From Minicystis rosea (GTDB lineage Bacteria; Myxococcota_A; Polyangia; Polyangiales; Polyangiaceae): a DNA stretch of 64,000 nt. Below, in pieces: positions 47,627 through 57,655 of this stretch (position 1 is its first letter; the number at the start of each line of letters is the position of its first letter). A model generated the notes under the pieces. The model was given only the letters and a program-made list of their open reading frames with translations. It searched no databases and was not told the DNA's origin. A program made the translations under genes and the position numbers. The stretch spans positions 13,958,501-14,022,500 of the forward strand of contig CP016211.1 of the NCBI GenBank assembly GCA_001931535.1, written 5' to 3'.

Positions 47627-48691
47627 TCACCAATCACCATAGGTGCCTGGGAGCAGGACCTCGGGCAGCTCTCCTTCGTCCTCGGCCGCGGGCAACGCTT
47701 CGGTCGCGGCCTCCATCCCCTCTTCCGAGATGTCCGACAGCGGCAGACCCAGCGAGCGCAGCGCGCGCAGCCTTTCGGCATGATCCTTCAGCGTCGCGAT
47801 CAAATCGTCCTCGTCCGCCACCGAGCCGCCGAGGCTCACGCTGGACCACGAGGGCGGGAGCGGCTCCGCCGCGAGGGCCCGCAGGAAGGCGGTGACGTCC
47901 TCGAGCGCGTCGAGGTGCAGCGTCGCGAGGCGCGGCGCCGCGAGGGCACGAATCGCCGCGGCGAAGGCCTCGTCGGGGCCGGGGCCCGCGTCCGAGCAGA
48001 GCGACACCGCGAGCGTCTCGAGCGCGGGGAACCGGCAGCGGCCGAGCCCGCGGGCGACGTCGGTCGGGATGGGATCGCCGAAGAGATAGAGCTCGCGCAG
48101 CGCCTCGTGCGCGACGCCCGAGAGCACGAGCTTGCCGGAGGCGAAGACGCGCTCGACGTTCGGCAGGGCCGCGAGCACGGCGCCGAGATCACCGATGGAG
48201 TTCTCGCGCTGGCGCGTGACCGTCTGGAAGTGCGTGTCGAAGATGAACGCTCGGATCGATGGGAGCGATTTCCCTTCGAGCGCGGCTGCGAAGTCCCGCC
48301 CAGGGCTCGCATGATCGCAGATGATCTGCACGCTCGTGGGCGCGTCCTCGGCGAGGCGCGCGACGATCTGCGTGCACAGCCCGCGCGGGACTTTGGCGCC
48401 ACGAAACGTGATGGTCGTGCGACCGCGCGCGGCCTCGTGCTTGAGCACGGAGACGAGCGGATCGGGCGGCACGAAGGGCGCCTCCGCGGTCGATTCGGTG
48501 ACCTCGACCACGGTGTAGCCCTCGCGTCGGCGCAGGTTGAGGACGCGTTCGAGGTGCTCGGCGGCGGCCGCCGCGCTGGGGAAGGTTTGCTGGATCTGGC
48601 CCTCTCCCTCGCCGGTGACGAGAAGCTTGCCAGCGATCGTGAGTTTCAGCGTATCGCCGCGCTTGTGACGCAGAAGGTGGACGGTGGCCAT
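47627..48691 (-). CDS. WGR-like plus leucine-rich-repeat-like protein
   Basis: 354 residues from the ATG at 48689-48691. Residues about 1-65 (HLLRHKRGDTLKLTIAG ... LERVLNLRRREGYTVVE) have the length and strand pattern of a WGR-like module. The remainder is a set of irregular leucine-rich repeats: SIRAFIFDTH, NVERVFASGKLVLSG, ALRELYLFGDP, ALETLAVSLCSD, RLATLHLDALEDV and LRSLGLPLSD. Proteins pairing these modules are frequent in myxobacteria and related bacteria and have no proven function; LRR sheets usually bind proteins. No signal peptide, so cytoplasmic. It converges with the chitosanase gene. Confidence 0.72.
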   Translation of the reverse strand: MATVHLLRHKRGDTLKLTIAGKLLVTGEGEGQIQQTFPSAAAAAEHLERVLNLRRREGYTVVEVTESTAEAPFVPPDPLVSVLKHEAARGRTTITFRGAKVPRGLCTQIVARLAEDAPTSVQIICDHASPGRDFAAALEGKSLPSIRAFIFDTHFQTVTRQRENSIGDLGAVLAALPNVERVFASGKLVLSGVAHEALRELYLFGDPIPTDVARGLGRCRFPALETLAVSLCSDAGPGPDEAFAAAIRALAAPRLATLHLDALEDVTAFLRALAAEPLPPSWSSVSLGGSVADEDDLIATLKDHAERLRALRSLGLPLSDISEEGMEAATEALPAAEDEGELPEVLLPGTYGDW

Positions 48692-48744
48692 GGAGCGACA
48701 GCTTACCGCGATACGCCGCTCGACAGCGCGCCCCGAGGTCGACC

Positions 48745-50196
48745 ATGATGGCGGCCGTGATCGACAGGTACCTCGCGCGGAGGCTCGATCGACGAGCCGC
48801 GAGCTGTCTCGATGTCGCTTGTGGTCGCGCGATCGCCGTCGCGCTCGCGGCGACGTCGCTCGCGAGCGCGCCCTCCGCTTTCGGCCAGACGTCCACCGCG
48901 GGCCAACCGCCGGCCACGGCACAGACGCCTTCCGGCGCCGTCGAAGCGCCTTCGGGCAAGCCGCGGCAAGTGGCCGTCTACGTCGAGGGCAAGGACGTAG
49001 AAATGGTGACGGGCGATCTCGTCGCCTCCATCCCTTCGGCCGTTCACGTGGTCAACGTGGATGCCTTTGCCGAGGCGCTGACCAAGGCCGGGCAGCGCAG
49101 CGCGTTCGGGCAGGCGCTAGCGCAACCGAAGCAGCGCGGCCGCGCGCTCGCCAAGATCCGGAAGGCGGGCGGGAGCGTGGGCGCCGACGCGGTGATCGTC
49201 GCGCGCGTGCGCCACGACAGCGGCGCCATCAAGGTGCGCCTCCTCTGGGTCGACGCGTCCGACGAGCCGGCCTTGGACGACGAGGTCACGCTCGCGGGCG
49301 ATGACCACGCGCGGCGCGAGCTCTTCGCTCAGAAGCTCAACGCGCCGATGCAAAAGCTCCTCCCGAGCAAGCCCGAGGTCGCGGCGCCTCCGCCTCCGCC
49401 GCGCGCGGCGCCCCCGCCTCCACCGCCGCCCTCGCGTCCGGCGAACGAGGTCGGCACGGCCATCATCATCGCGCACGTGGGCGCGACGGTCCGCGGACGC
49501 TGGTTCGGTTACAACGATGGATCGAGCCTCAACCTCGTGCCTTATTCGGGCTTCCCCGCGCCCGGGCCGACGGTGGGTGTCGAGGTCTATCCGGTCGCGT
49601 CGGCGCGCATTCCCATCGTGAGCGATCTCGGCCTCACGTTCTCGTACGAGCGCGCCTTCGCCCCCAAGCCCACGTCGGCCGAGCTCGAAGGGTCGAGCGC
49701 CACCTGGGACAGCCTGCGCGCCGGCCTTCGTTATCGCCTGCGCGTCGACGATCTGCCCTTCCAGCCGCGCCCCGACAAGGTCGCCGACTCGACCATGTTC
49801 GGTCTCGAGGGCGGCGTCGGATACGAGCGCTTCGCCTTCGCCACCGCAAAGGGTGGTGAGGTGAAGGACGCGCCGGACGTGTCGTATCTGTATCTCCACA
49901 TCGGTGTCGACGGTCGATTCCCGATCTCGCGCGTGGCCGTCACCGTGCATGGGAGTTGGCTCGGCGCGCTCTCGAGCGGCGCCACCTACGCTCGCTTCCG
50001 CGACGCGAGCCTCGGCGGCCTCGAGGTCGGCGGCGGCCTCGCCGTGAAGATCGCGGCCGGCTTCGAGATCCGGGCCTCCGCCGATTACACGCGCTTCTTC
50101 GCGACCTTCGCGCCCAAGTTCGCCGACCCGTACATCGCGGGCGGCGCCGTCGACGAGATGCTCAAGCTACGAATGGGGCTCGCTTATGCGTACTGA
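48745..50196 (+). CDS. Outer-membrane beta-barrel protein with N-terminal periplasmic domain
   Basis: 483 residues. A long signal region ends near ASAPSAFGQ (about 40-48). Residues about 72-215 form a soluble domain (QVAVYVEGKDVEMV ... IVARVRHDSGAIKVRLLWVD), followed by a Pro-rich bridge (about 213-235) and a C-terminal region of alternating strands ending in an aromatic residue (GLAYAY), typical of outer-membrane barrels recognised by BamA. Function unknown; the soluble part has the look of a periplasmic sensor or binding domain. Its last 11 bp overlap the start of the next gene, so the two are coupled. Confidence 0.7.
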   Translation: MMAAVIDRYLARRLDRRAASCLDVACGRAIAVALAATSLASAPSAFGQTSTAGQPPATAQTPSGAVEAPSGKPRQVAVYVEGKDVEMVTGDLVASIPSAVHVVNVDAFAEALTKAGQRSAFGQALAQPKQRGRALAKIRKAGGSVGADAVIVARVRHDSGAIKVRLLWVDASDEPALDDEVTLAGDDHARRELFAQKLNAPMQKLLPSKPEVAAPPPPPRAAPPPPPPPSRPANEVGTAIIIAHVGATVRGRWFGYNDGSSLNLVPYSGFPAPGPTVGVEVYPVASARIPIVSDLGLTFSYERAFAPKPTSAELEGSSATWDSLRAGLRYRLRVDDLPFQPRPDKVADSTMFGLEGGVGYERFAFATAKGGEVKDAPDVSYLYLHIGVDGRFPISRVAVTVHGSWLGALSSGATYARFRDASLGGLEVGGGLAVKIAAGFEIRASADYTRFFATFAPKFADPYIAGGAVDEMLKLRMGLAYAY

Positions 50197-50727
50197 CGAT
50201 CGATCCCGCGCCCATGTCCTCGCCGCGATTGGCTTCGGCATCGCCGCTGCGGTGGCGCTCGCCGCCTGTCCCGGCTCGCTCAACAACAAAGACGATCTCC
50301 TCTTCAACGGCGAAGGCGGCGGCGAGCAGTGCCCCGACGCGCCCGCGAAGATCCTCACCCCAAGTGCGCCGGCTCCGGTTGTCACAGCCCGCCCGACGCC
50401 GCGAACGGCCTCGATCTCGTGTCGCCCGACGTCGGGGCTCGTCTCGTCGATCACCTGGCCACGGGCTGCTCCGGCAACCTCGCCGATCCCACCGATCCCA
50501 CGGGCAGCGTGCTGATCATGAAGGTGAGCGACAAGCCGTCGTGCGGCGAGCGCATGCCGAAGGACGGAACGCCCCTCACCGACGAAGAGATCAAGTGTCT
50601 CAAGGTGTGGATCACGTCGCTCCAGCCGCAGGGCACGGGCGGCGCCGGCGGCGGCGGCATCGGCGGTGCCGGTGGTGGCAACGTCGGCGGGGCCGGCGGC
50701 GGCAACATCGGCGGCGGCGCCGGCTGA
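50186..50727 (+). pseudogene. Lipoprotein with haem-motif (CxxxxCH) domain, split by a single-base frameshift
   Basis: The ATG at 50186 lies inside the preceding gene. The first frame encodes a signal with lipobox VALAAC and an acidic linker up to ILTP; the second frame continues with KCAGSGCHSPPDAANGLDL, SGNLADPTDPTGS, RMPKDGTPLTDEEIKCLKVWI and a Gly-rich tail. Together they give a normal myxobacterial or planctomycete-type lipoprotein in which C-x4-C-H may bind haem, as in PSCyt-like domains. One additional C in the run 50358-50361 restores the frame. As given the gene is broken; sequencing error is likely. Pairing with the outer-membrane barrel suggests a joint envelope function. Confidence 0.75.
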
Positions 50728-50780
50728 TCGTCGATGCGCGATCGCGCAAGACTTCGCCGGAGACTCGAAGTCTGATCACG

Positions 50781-50910
50781 GGTTTGGGGGGCCGCTTGCG
50801 GCCCCATCGTGATCGATCAAGTCGACGTCGGGCCGAAGCGGCGGGACGTCCAAGCAGGCGAGGGTGGGCGAGCCATGGGGAAAGGACGCGAGTCCTTTCT
50901 TCGAGCCTAG
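50781..50910 (+). repeat. Dispersed intergenic element, copy 2 with GCGA-loop hairpin
   Basis: Begins with GGGGCCGC-TT-GCGGCCCC (perfect hairpin 50787-50804) and CATCGTGATCG, as in copy 1. It continues through GACGTCCAAG, GCGAGGGTGG and ends in GAAAGGAC-GCGA-GTCCTTTC (50880-50899), a stem closed by a GNRA tetraloop. The second half matches 52340-52434. It lies between converging genes and may also act as a terminator. Confidence 0.65.
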
Positions 50911-51296
50911 CTCGCCAGGCGCGCGAGCTGTGCGTCGACCTCGCGCTCGGCGAGGAGCCAATTCTGCAGCGGATCGCTGGTGAAGCCCGCGCGCTCGGCG
51001 TGCCGATAAGCGGCCTTCGCGATCATCCGATGACGCTCGTCGCTCGTGATCGCAGGCGGCGCCTCGATCTCGTGGCGAGCGACCTCGACCTTCGCGACGC
51101 CGGCGATCTCGGTCTTCGCGATCTCGGTCTTCACGACATCGACGTTGGCGACCTCGACCGTCTCGGTCGTGGCCGGCTTTGCCGGCGCCGGGGCCTGCAC
51201 GTTCGCTGCAGGCTTCGGCGACGTGGCCATGATGGTCAGCATCTCCGGTGCGGTCAGCAAGCGACTACGAGCGGGGTTCCTGCGCTTCAAGCCCAT
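50907..51296 (-). CDS. DUF2934 domain protein
   Basis: 129 residues from the ATG at 51294-51296, with AGGAG upstream. The first 75 residues are Ala/Thr/Val-rich and low in complexity, with a repeated VVKTEIAKTEIAGVAKVE segment. The C terminus (about 85-125, IAKAAYRHAERAG ... NWLLAEREVD) matches the DUF2934 pattern of an amphipathic helix followed by a W-L-x-A-E motif. DUF2934 proteins are small, function unknown and often linked to DNA-binding or stress settings. Possibly regulatory. The gene ends inside the dispersed element. Confidence 0.7.
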   Translation of the reverse strand: MGLKRRNPARSRLLTAPEMLTIMATSPKPAANVQAPAPAKPATTETVEVANVDVVKTEIAKTEIAGVAKVEVARHEIEAPPAITSDERHRMIAKAAYRHAERAGFTSDPLQNWLLAEREVDAQLARLAS

Positions 51297-51490
51297 CCGT
51301 CATCTCCTCAGAGCAACCCGGCGCGCCGGGGCAATGGGACGCCTCCACGCGAGGCCCCCAAGACGTGTCGCGGAAGTAACCGCCCCCGCCGTCGCCGGCC
51401 AACTTTGTCGCCGCACCGCGGCGTGGGCGGAAGGCTTGCGTCACGCCCGAATCTCCCCCATCGAGCACGCTCCACGAGAGGAGCACCGCG

Positions 51491-52192
51491 ATGATCGATC
51501 TCCATTACTGGCCCACGCCCAACGGCTGGAAGATCACCATCATGCTCGAAGAGACCGGGCTTCCGTACCGCGTCGTCCCGGTGAACATCGGCCGAGGCGA
51601 GCAGTTCAAACCCGAGTTCCTCGCGCTGAGCCCCAACAACCGCATGCCCGCCATCGTCGATCACGATCCGCCCGGCGGCGGAGCGCCGATCGGCATCTTC
51701 GAATCGGGTGCGATCCTTCTCTACCTCGGCGACAAGACCGGGCAGTTTCTCCCGCGTGATCTGCGCGGCCGCACCGAGACCACGCAATGGCTCATGTGGC
51801 AAATGGGCGGCCTCGGCCCCATGGCCGGGCAGGCGCACCACTTCCGTCAATATGCGCCGGAGAAGATCCCTTATGGGATCGATCGCTACACGAAGGAGGT
51901 CAATCGCCTCCACGGCGTGATGAACCGACGCCTCGCCGATCGCGCTTTCCTCGCCGGCGATTACTCCATCGCGGACATGGCGGCCTATCCGTGGGTCGTG
52001 CCGCACAAGAACCAGGGACAGGATCTGGAAGAGCTCCCGAACCTGAAGCGCTGGTTCGAGACGATGGCAGCGCGCCCCGCGGTGGCGCGCGGCCTCGCCG
52101 TGGGCAAGGAGCTCAGGAGCAGCGCGCCCATGGATGACGAAGCGAAGAAGATCCTCTTCGGACAGACCGCGAAGTCGATCGAGCCGAAGTGA
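51491..52192 (+). CDS. Glutathione S-transferase, YghU/YfcG (nu) type
   Basis: 233 residues; ATG preceded by GAGAGGAG. Thioredoxin-like N-terminal domain with TPNGWKITIMLEETGLPYRV, NNRMPAIVDH and the glutathione-binding FESGAILLYLGDK; helical C-terminal domain with QWLMWQMGGLGPMAGQAHHF (the nu-class signature) and YSIADMAAYPW. Nu-class members work as disulfide-bond reductases or peroxidases rather than classical transferases. Stands alone. Whether the host makes glutathione cannot be judged from the window. Confidence 0.92.
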   Translation: MIDLHYWPTPNGWKITIMLEETGLPYRVVPVNIGRGEQFKPEFLALSPNNRMPAIVDHDPPGGGAPIGIFESGAILLYLGDKTGQFLPRDLRGRTETTQWLMWQMGGLGPMAGQAHHFRQYAPEKIPYGIDRYTKEVNRLHGVMNRRLADRAFLAGDYSIADMAAYPWVVPHKNQGQDLEELPNLKRWFETMAARPAVARGLAVGKELRSSAPMDDEAKKILFGQTAKSIEPK

Positions 52193-52339
52193 TCGCCGCG
52201 CGCCCGCGCGGAAGGTGAGCGACGGCCCACGCGCCCTCGTTCGCAATCTGCCTCGCTCCGTCGCGTGCGCCTCGCCGCCACGCGACGGAGCTCCCACCAC
52301 GCCGTCTCAGAGCGTGACCGAGAAAGACAACGTGAGGCC

Positions 52340-52439
52340 CGCGCGGCGCGACGTTCAAAAGGGCGAGGGTGGTTCGAGGTATGGGGGGCCCCGACGGCTT
52401 CGCCGGCGGGGGGAAAGGACGCGAGTCCTTTCCCGTGAC
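52340..52439 (+). repeat. Dispersed intergenic element, copy 3 with GCGA-loop hairpin
   Basis: Shares with copy 2 the order GACGTTCAA, GGGCGAGGGTGG, ATGGGG and the hairpin GGGAAAGGAC-GCGA-GTCCTTTCCC (52411-52434, perfect 10-bp stem). It has an additional 28-bp GC-rich hairpin insert (GCCCCGACGG-CTT-CGCCGGCGGGG-like). It lies directly after the stop of the small membrane-protein gene on the minus strand. Confidence 0.65.
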
Positions 52440-52655
52440 TCAGTGAGCAGCGCCGCTCGGTTCCGCACCCGCTCGATCCTCGGGCGCGGGCGCGCTCGTG
52501 GCGTCGCCGATGGAGCCCGTGAGCGGAAGCACGGCCATGCCGGCGAGGAGCGCCGACGCGAGGATCAGCGCGCCGAGCCACGCGATCCACGTCGAGGCAC
52601 CGTGCCTTGGCTTGCCCGCGATCGCTCGGAGCCCCCGAGATGCTCGCTTCGTCAT
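52440..52655 (-). CDS. Small single-pass membrane protein
   Basis: 71 residues from the ATG at 52653-52655, with an excellent GGAGG site 6 nt upstream. A basic N terminus (MTKRASRGLRAIAGKPRHG) is followed by one membrane helix (about 23-43, WIAWLGALILASALLAGMAV) and a short acidic Pro/Ala tail, so the N terminus should be in the cytoplasm. No family recognised. Coding status rests on the ribosome site, helix and charge pattern. Confidence 0.6.
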   Translation of the reverse strand: MTKRASRGLRAIAGKPRHGASTWIAWLGALILASALLAGMAVLPLTGSIGDATSAPAPEDRAGAEPSGAAH

Positions 52656-53013
52656 GGAATCCTCCATGCGCGCGCACAACACGCGTCGCGGTCTTCGCCA
52701 TTGCGACGCGAATGCCATCTCGATGAAATCGCAAATCATACGGTGATCCGAGGGCTTCGGTCGATGGCCGAGCACGACTTCGTCCGCGTTCGCGGACAGC
52801 GCGCCCAGGACGTGTCCGCCATACCGGACGGCGACGCGGCGGCTTGACGGCGCAGGATCGTGGCGTGTTAGCTTCGTGTAGATGCGTCGTGCGCGGACGT
52901 CCGCTGCACGGCATGTCATGATCGACCCCAACCCCAGCCGCACCGACGAATCTTCGAGGCGCAGGCATGATCCAGCGAACGGCGACACCGCCGCTGATGA
53001 GCGTCAGGCAATC
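52656..53013. other. Region upstream of the sigma-54 regulator, no assigned gene
   Basis: 358 bp. The regulator's frame is open from 52882, and Met codons at 52882 and 52918 are alternative starts, so the last 130 bp could be coding. The first part shows no gene, hairpin or recognisable promoter. Confidence 0.35.
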
Positions 53014-54441
<1,428 letters not shown>

Positions 54442-54610
54442 CGATCCCGACGAATGACGGGTGTGCACCGCAACTGCGGCCTCGAGGCCTCGGATCGCCT
54501 CGAGAATGAGGGGGCCGCACCTCACCATTGCTGGAGCGAGTCGCCGTGCATTGTTCCCACCCTCACCAATCCAGGCCGTCCTCGTATCGTCGTCATGAAT
54601 CACAGCGAAG

Positions 54611-56260
54611 GTGGTCACAACTCCGCGCCATATGGCACTCTGTTTGCCATTCAGGGGCGGTACATTGCGCTGGGATGACATCGACTTCGATGGCCGCCGC
54701 ACCACCGGCAGGCTTGGTTTTTGGGAGACGGATCTACGCTCCGGCGTGGTCCAGTGGACCAGCGACGTCGACGACATCTTCGGTCGTCGCCCGTGGGCCG
54801 CGGCGCCCACCATCGAAGGGCTGCTCGAGCCCATCGCGCCCGACGATCGCGAGCGCGTCGAGACCGATCTCCGCCGCTCGATCGTGCATCGCTTCGAGCA
54901 CTTTCGCGCCGAGTATCGCTGCCTCCGGGGGGATGGATCCGAGATCGTCGTCCGCAACGAGTGGAGCGTCGAATGCGATCCCGCGAACATGCCCGTCATG
55001 GTCCGCGGCGTGATTCAGGACGTCACGTATCGCCGCCAGACCAAGGCGGTGCTCCACCGGCAGACGGCCCTCATGGGGCTGCTCTACGACGTTGCAAAAT
55101 GCGCCAACGAGGCGCGTACGCTGGATCAGGCGCTCGCCACCACCGTCGAGCGCATCTGCCAATTCGGTGGCTGGCCGGTCGGGCACGTGTATGCCGTCTC
55201 TGACACGGAGCCGCGCGAGCTCGTGCCCACGAAGGTGTGGTACGCGGCCGATCCCGAGCGCTTCGAGGCGCTGCGACGCGCGCGCAAGACGGCGCGACGC
55301 ACGCTCGATCACGCCGGCCCGCGCTGGTCACCCGTGATCGCGGAGCGCGCGCCGCTCCCCGTGGCGACGGCGGCCGCGATGGCGGGGCTCCGGGCCGCGC
55401 TCCATCTGCCGGTGGTCGTGGGCGAGGAGACGGTGGCCGCGATCGAGTGCTTCGCCTACGAAGAGCGCGCGCCCAACCCGGACATGCTCGAGGCCATGGC
55501 GCACGTGGCCGCGCAGCTCGGCCGGGTCTTCGAGCGCAGCAAGATCGCGCGCCTCAAGGACGAGTTCGTCTCCACCGTGAGCCACGAGCTGCGCACGCCG
55601 CTGACGTCGATCCTGGGCGCGATGAAGCTGCTCGAGAGCGGCGTGCTCGGGCCGCTCCCGGCCGAAGCGCAGGAGATGGTCCGCATCGCCGGGGAAGGGT
55701 GCCGCCGGCTCCATCGCCTCGTCGACGAGCTGCTCGACGTGCAGAAGCTCGAGTCCGACAAGATGTCGTTGCGCCGCGAGCTGACGCTGGTGGCGCCCAT
55801 CCTCGAAGAGGTCGTGAAGGTGAGCGGCCCGCACGCGGCCGAGCAGGGCGTGTCGCTCACGCTCGTCGACGAAGCCGCCGGCGCGGTCGCGTTGGCCGAT
55901 CGCGATCGGCTCGCGCAGGTCGTGGCCAACCTGCTCTCGAACGCCATCCGTCACTCGCCGCCGGGCGCGACCGTGGTCACGCGCATCACCCGCCGCGACG
56001 GATGGGTCTGCGTGAGCGTCGAAGATCGTGGCCCGGGCGTGCCCGCGGAGTTTCTCTCGAGGCTCTTCCAGAAGTTCAGCCAAGCGGACGCCTCCGACGC
56101 GCGCCGCAAGACGGGCACCGGCCTCGGCCTCGCCATCTGCAAGACCATCATCGAGAACCTCGGCGGCACCATCGGCTACGACCCTCGCCCCGACGGCGGC
56201 GCCATCTTCCACTTCGAGCTCCCCGAGCGCGAGCGCACGAGCTCTCCCGAAACCCCCTGA
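54611..56260 (+). CDS. PAS-GAF histidine kinase
   Basis: 549 residues from a GTG at 54611 (ATG 54632 is an alternative). Domain order: PAS about 30-140 (GFWETDLRSGVVQWTSDVDD, with a PAC-like end GVIQDVTYRR), GAF about 160-310 (ICQFGGWPVGHVYAV ... ALHLPVVVGEETVAAIECF), HisKA about 315-380 (His325 in TVSHELRTPLT), HATPase about 425-540 (NLLSNAIRHSP, DRGPGVP, GTGLGLAI). No membrane segment. PAS and GAF suggest a redox, haem or small-ligand signal inside the cell. It stands after the NtrC-type regulator and probably phosphorylates it; the Hpt and receiver genes beyond the minisatellite may join the same relay. Confidence 0.93.
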   Translation: MVTTPRHMALCLPFRGGTLRWDDIDFDGRRTTGRLGFWETDLRSGVVQWTSDVDDIFGRRPWAAAPTIEGLLEPIAPDDRERVETDLRRSIVHRFEHFRAEYRCLRGDGSEIVVRNEWSVECDPANMPVMVRGVIQDVTYRRQTKAVLHRQTALMGLLYDVAKCANEARTLDQALATTVERICQFGGWPVGHVYAVSDTEPRELVPTKVWYAADPERFEALRRARKTARRTLDHAGPRWSPVIAERAPLPVATAAAMAGLRAALHLPVVVGEETVAAIECFAYEERAPNPDMLEAMAHVAAQLGRVFERSKIARLKDEFVSTVSHELRTPLTSILGAMKLLESGVLGPLPAEAQEMVRIAGEGCRRLHRLVDELLDVQKLESDKMSLRRELTLVAPILEEVVKVSGPHAAEQGVSLTLVDEAAGAVALADRDRLAQVVANLLSNAIRHSPPGATVVTRITRRDGWVCVSVEDRGPGVPAEFLSRLFQKFSQADASDARRKTGTGLGLAICKTIIENLGGTIGYDPRPDGGAIFHFELPERERTSSPETP

Positions 56261-56384
56261 TTCACGCGGCGAGGGGCACGCCCTCGGTCTTCGTGGTGGG
56301 TGGAGGGACAATGCCACGCCGCTCCCGGGGCCTCAGCACTTCGCCATCCACCCGCGGTTTTCAGGCCGCTTCGGGCCTTCGAAT

Positions 56385-56860
56385 CGAAGGCCGCGACCGA
56401 ACGCGTCGTGGTAGCGCGCTGAGCGTCGCGCTCGCGGCGCGCGATCCGCATGGTGCGAGCGCGTCGAATCGTGCCTTGCGAAGGCCGCAACTGGACGCTT
56501 GATCGCGCGCTGAGCGTCGCGCTCGCGGCGCGCGATCCGCATGGTGCGAGCGCATCGAATCGTGCCTTGCGAGGGTCGCAACTGGACGCACCGTAGCGCG
56601 CCGAGTGAAGCGCTACGTCGCGTGCGACCTGCGTTTGCGAGCGCGTCGAGCCGTGCCTTGCGAAGGTCGCGACTGGACGCACCGTAGCGCGCCGAGCGAA
56701 GCGCTACGTCGGGTGCGACCTGCGTTTGCGAACGCGTCGAATCGTGCCTTGCGAAGGCCGCAACTGGACGCGTCGTGTCGGCCCAGCGGCGCGCGCGATC
56801 AGCGTCACGCGAGCGCGTCGCGCCTTGCGAAGCCCAGTGTCGCGAGCGCGGCGCGCGCGA
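56385..56860. repeat. 91-bp minisatellite between histidine kinase and Hpt genes
   Basis: Units start at 56455, 56546, 56637 and 56728, exactly 91 bp apart, with partial units at 56385 and 56809. The conserved core is GCGAGCGCGTCGAATCGTGC followed by CTTGCGAAGG and CGCAACTGGACGC. Two unit types alternate in their second half: one with GAGCGTCGCGCTCGCGGCGC, one with GAAGCGCTACGTCG. Because 91 is not a multiple of three, frames change in each unit and short ORFs there are not genes. The 125 bp before the array (56261-56384) hold nothing recognisable. Confidence 0.88.
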
Positions 56861-57184
56861 TCAGCGTCCGGCGACCGCGTCGAGCCGGGCCAGGGCGTTG
56901 CCCACGAGGTCCCAGAGCGCGGTGTCGGTGCGCGCGTGCGCGACCTGCTCCAGCGCTTCTTCCACGTGTCCGGCGGCGACGCTGATGGCCCAGAGCTGGA
57001 GCGAGCCGGCGGTGCCGTGGATGCGGTGTGCTTCGTCGGTCGCGCGTTGGAGCGCGTCGTCGTCGCCACGTGCTTCGCGCACGGCGCCCGCGATGCGCTC
57101 GACGGCGGCGGGGAGGTTGCGCGTGTAGTCCGCGCGCATCTCGGCCAGCGCTGCTTCTACCCTTGCCCTCGTTTCGGTGCTCAC
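56861..57184 (-). CDS. Histidine phosphotransfer (Hpt) domain protein
   Basis: 107 residues from a GTG at 57182-57184 that overlaps the stop of the receiver gene in a GTGA arrangement, with GAGAGGGAAC just upstream. All-helical Hpt fold with the phosphorylated His53 in EAHRIHGTAGSLQ; the usual Lys after it is His56. Such proteins shuttle phosphate between receivers and kinases. Coupled to the stand-alone receiver, it would serve as the transfer step of a relay. Source kinase unknown; the PAS-GAF kinase next door is a candidate. Confidence 0.87.
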   Translation of the reverse strand: MSTETRARVEAALAEMRADYTRNLPAAVERIAGAVREARGDDDALQRATDEAHRIHGTAGSLQLWAISVAAGHVEEALEQVAHARTDTALWDLVGNALARLDAVAGR

Positions 57185-57561
57185 GTTCCCTCTCCACAGA
57201 TGCGTCGAATCTCGTCGGCGAGCGTCATCGGATCGAACGGCTTGCCGATCACGCCGACGGCGCCGATCCGCAGGTAACGTTCGACCTCGTGCCGCTGCAC
57301 CTTGGCCGTCATGAAGACCACGGGGATGTCCGCGGTTTCCGGTCGTTCACGCAGGGCTCCGAGCGTCGTCGGGCCATCCATACCAGGCATGCTCACGTCG
57401 AGCAGGATCACATCGGGGTGCTGTGCCACCGCGATGGCCACCGCCTCGGCTCCCGATGCAGCCAAGCTCACCTCCATCCCACCCACGGACTGCAGGCAGA
57501 GCTCGCCGATGCGGCGGAGGTGCGGCTCGTCGTCGACCACGAGCACCCGGGAGATCGTCAT
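57181..57561 (-). CDS. Stand-alone receiver domain response regulator
   Basis: 126 residues from the ATG at 57559-57561. Single CheY-like domain: VLVVDDEPHLRRI, phospho-acceptor D55 in VILLDVSMPGMDG, VVFMTAK and K107 in VIGKPFDP. There is no output domain, so it passes phosphate or acts by binding. It is translationally coupled to the Hpt gene. Downstream of a LuxR-type regulator on the same strand (94-bp gap), it is likely part of one signalling group. Confidence 0.9.
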   Translation of the reverse strand: MTISRVLVVDDEPHLRRIGELCLQSVGGMEVSLAASGAEAVAIAVAQHPDVILLDVSMPGMDGPTTLGALRERPETADIPVVFMTAKVQRHEVERYLRIGAVGVIGKPFDPMTLADEIRRICGEGT

Positions 57562-57655
57562 GGCATTCCCAGCCACGATACCACGCGGGTCTGGAGGCCC
57601 TGCCGCGCACGGGTGTAGCGGATCGCTGTGTAGCATTCCGGTGCGTATCGTTTCG

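Noticed and set aside
52134..52847. 237-residue plus-strand ORF
   Set aside because: Runs through the end of the GST gene, a dispersed repeat and the antisense of a small membrane-protein gene; no coherent domain.
56333..56682. Short ORFs with repeated RTMRIARRERDAQ-like peptides
   Set aside because: They arise from the 91-bp minisatellite and change frame in each unit.
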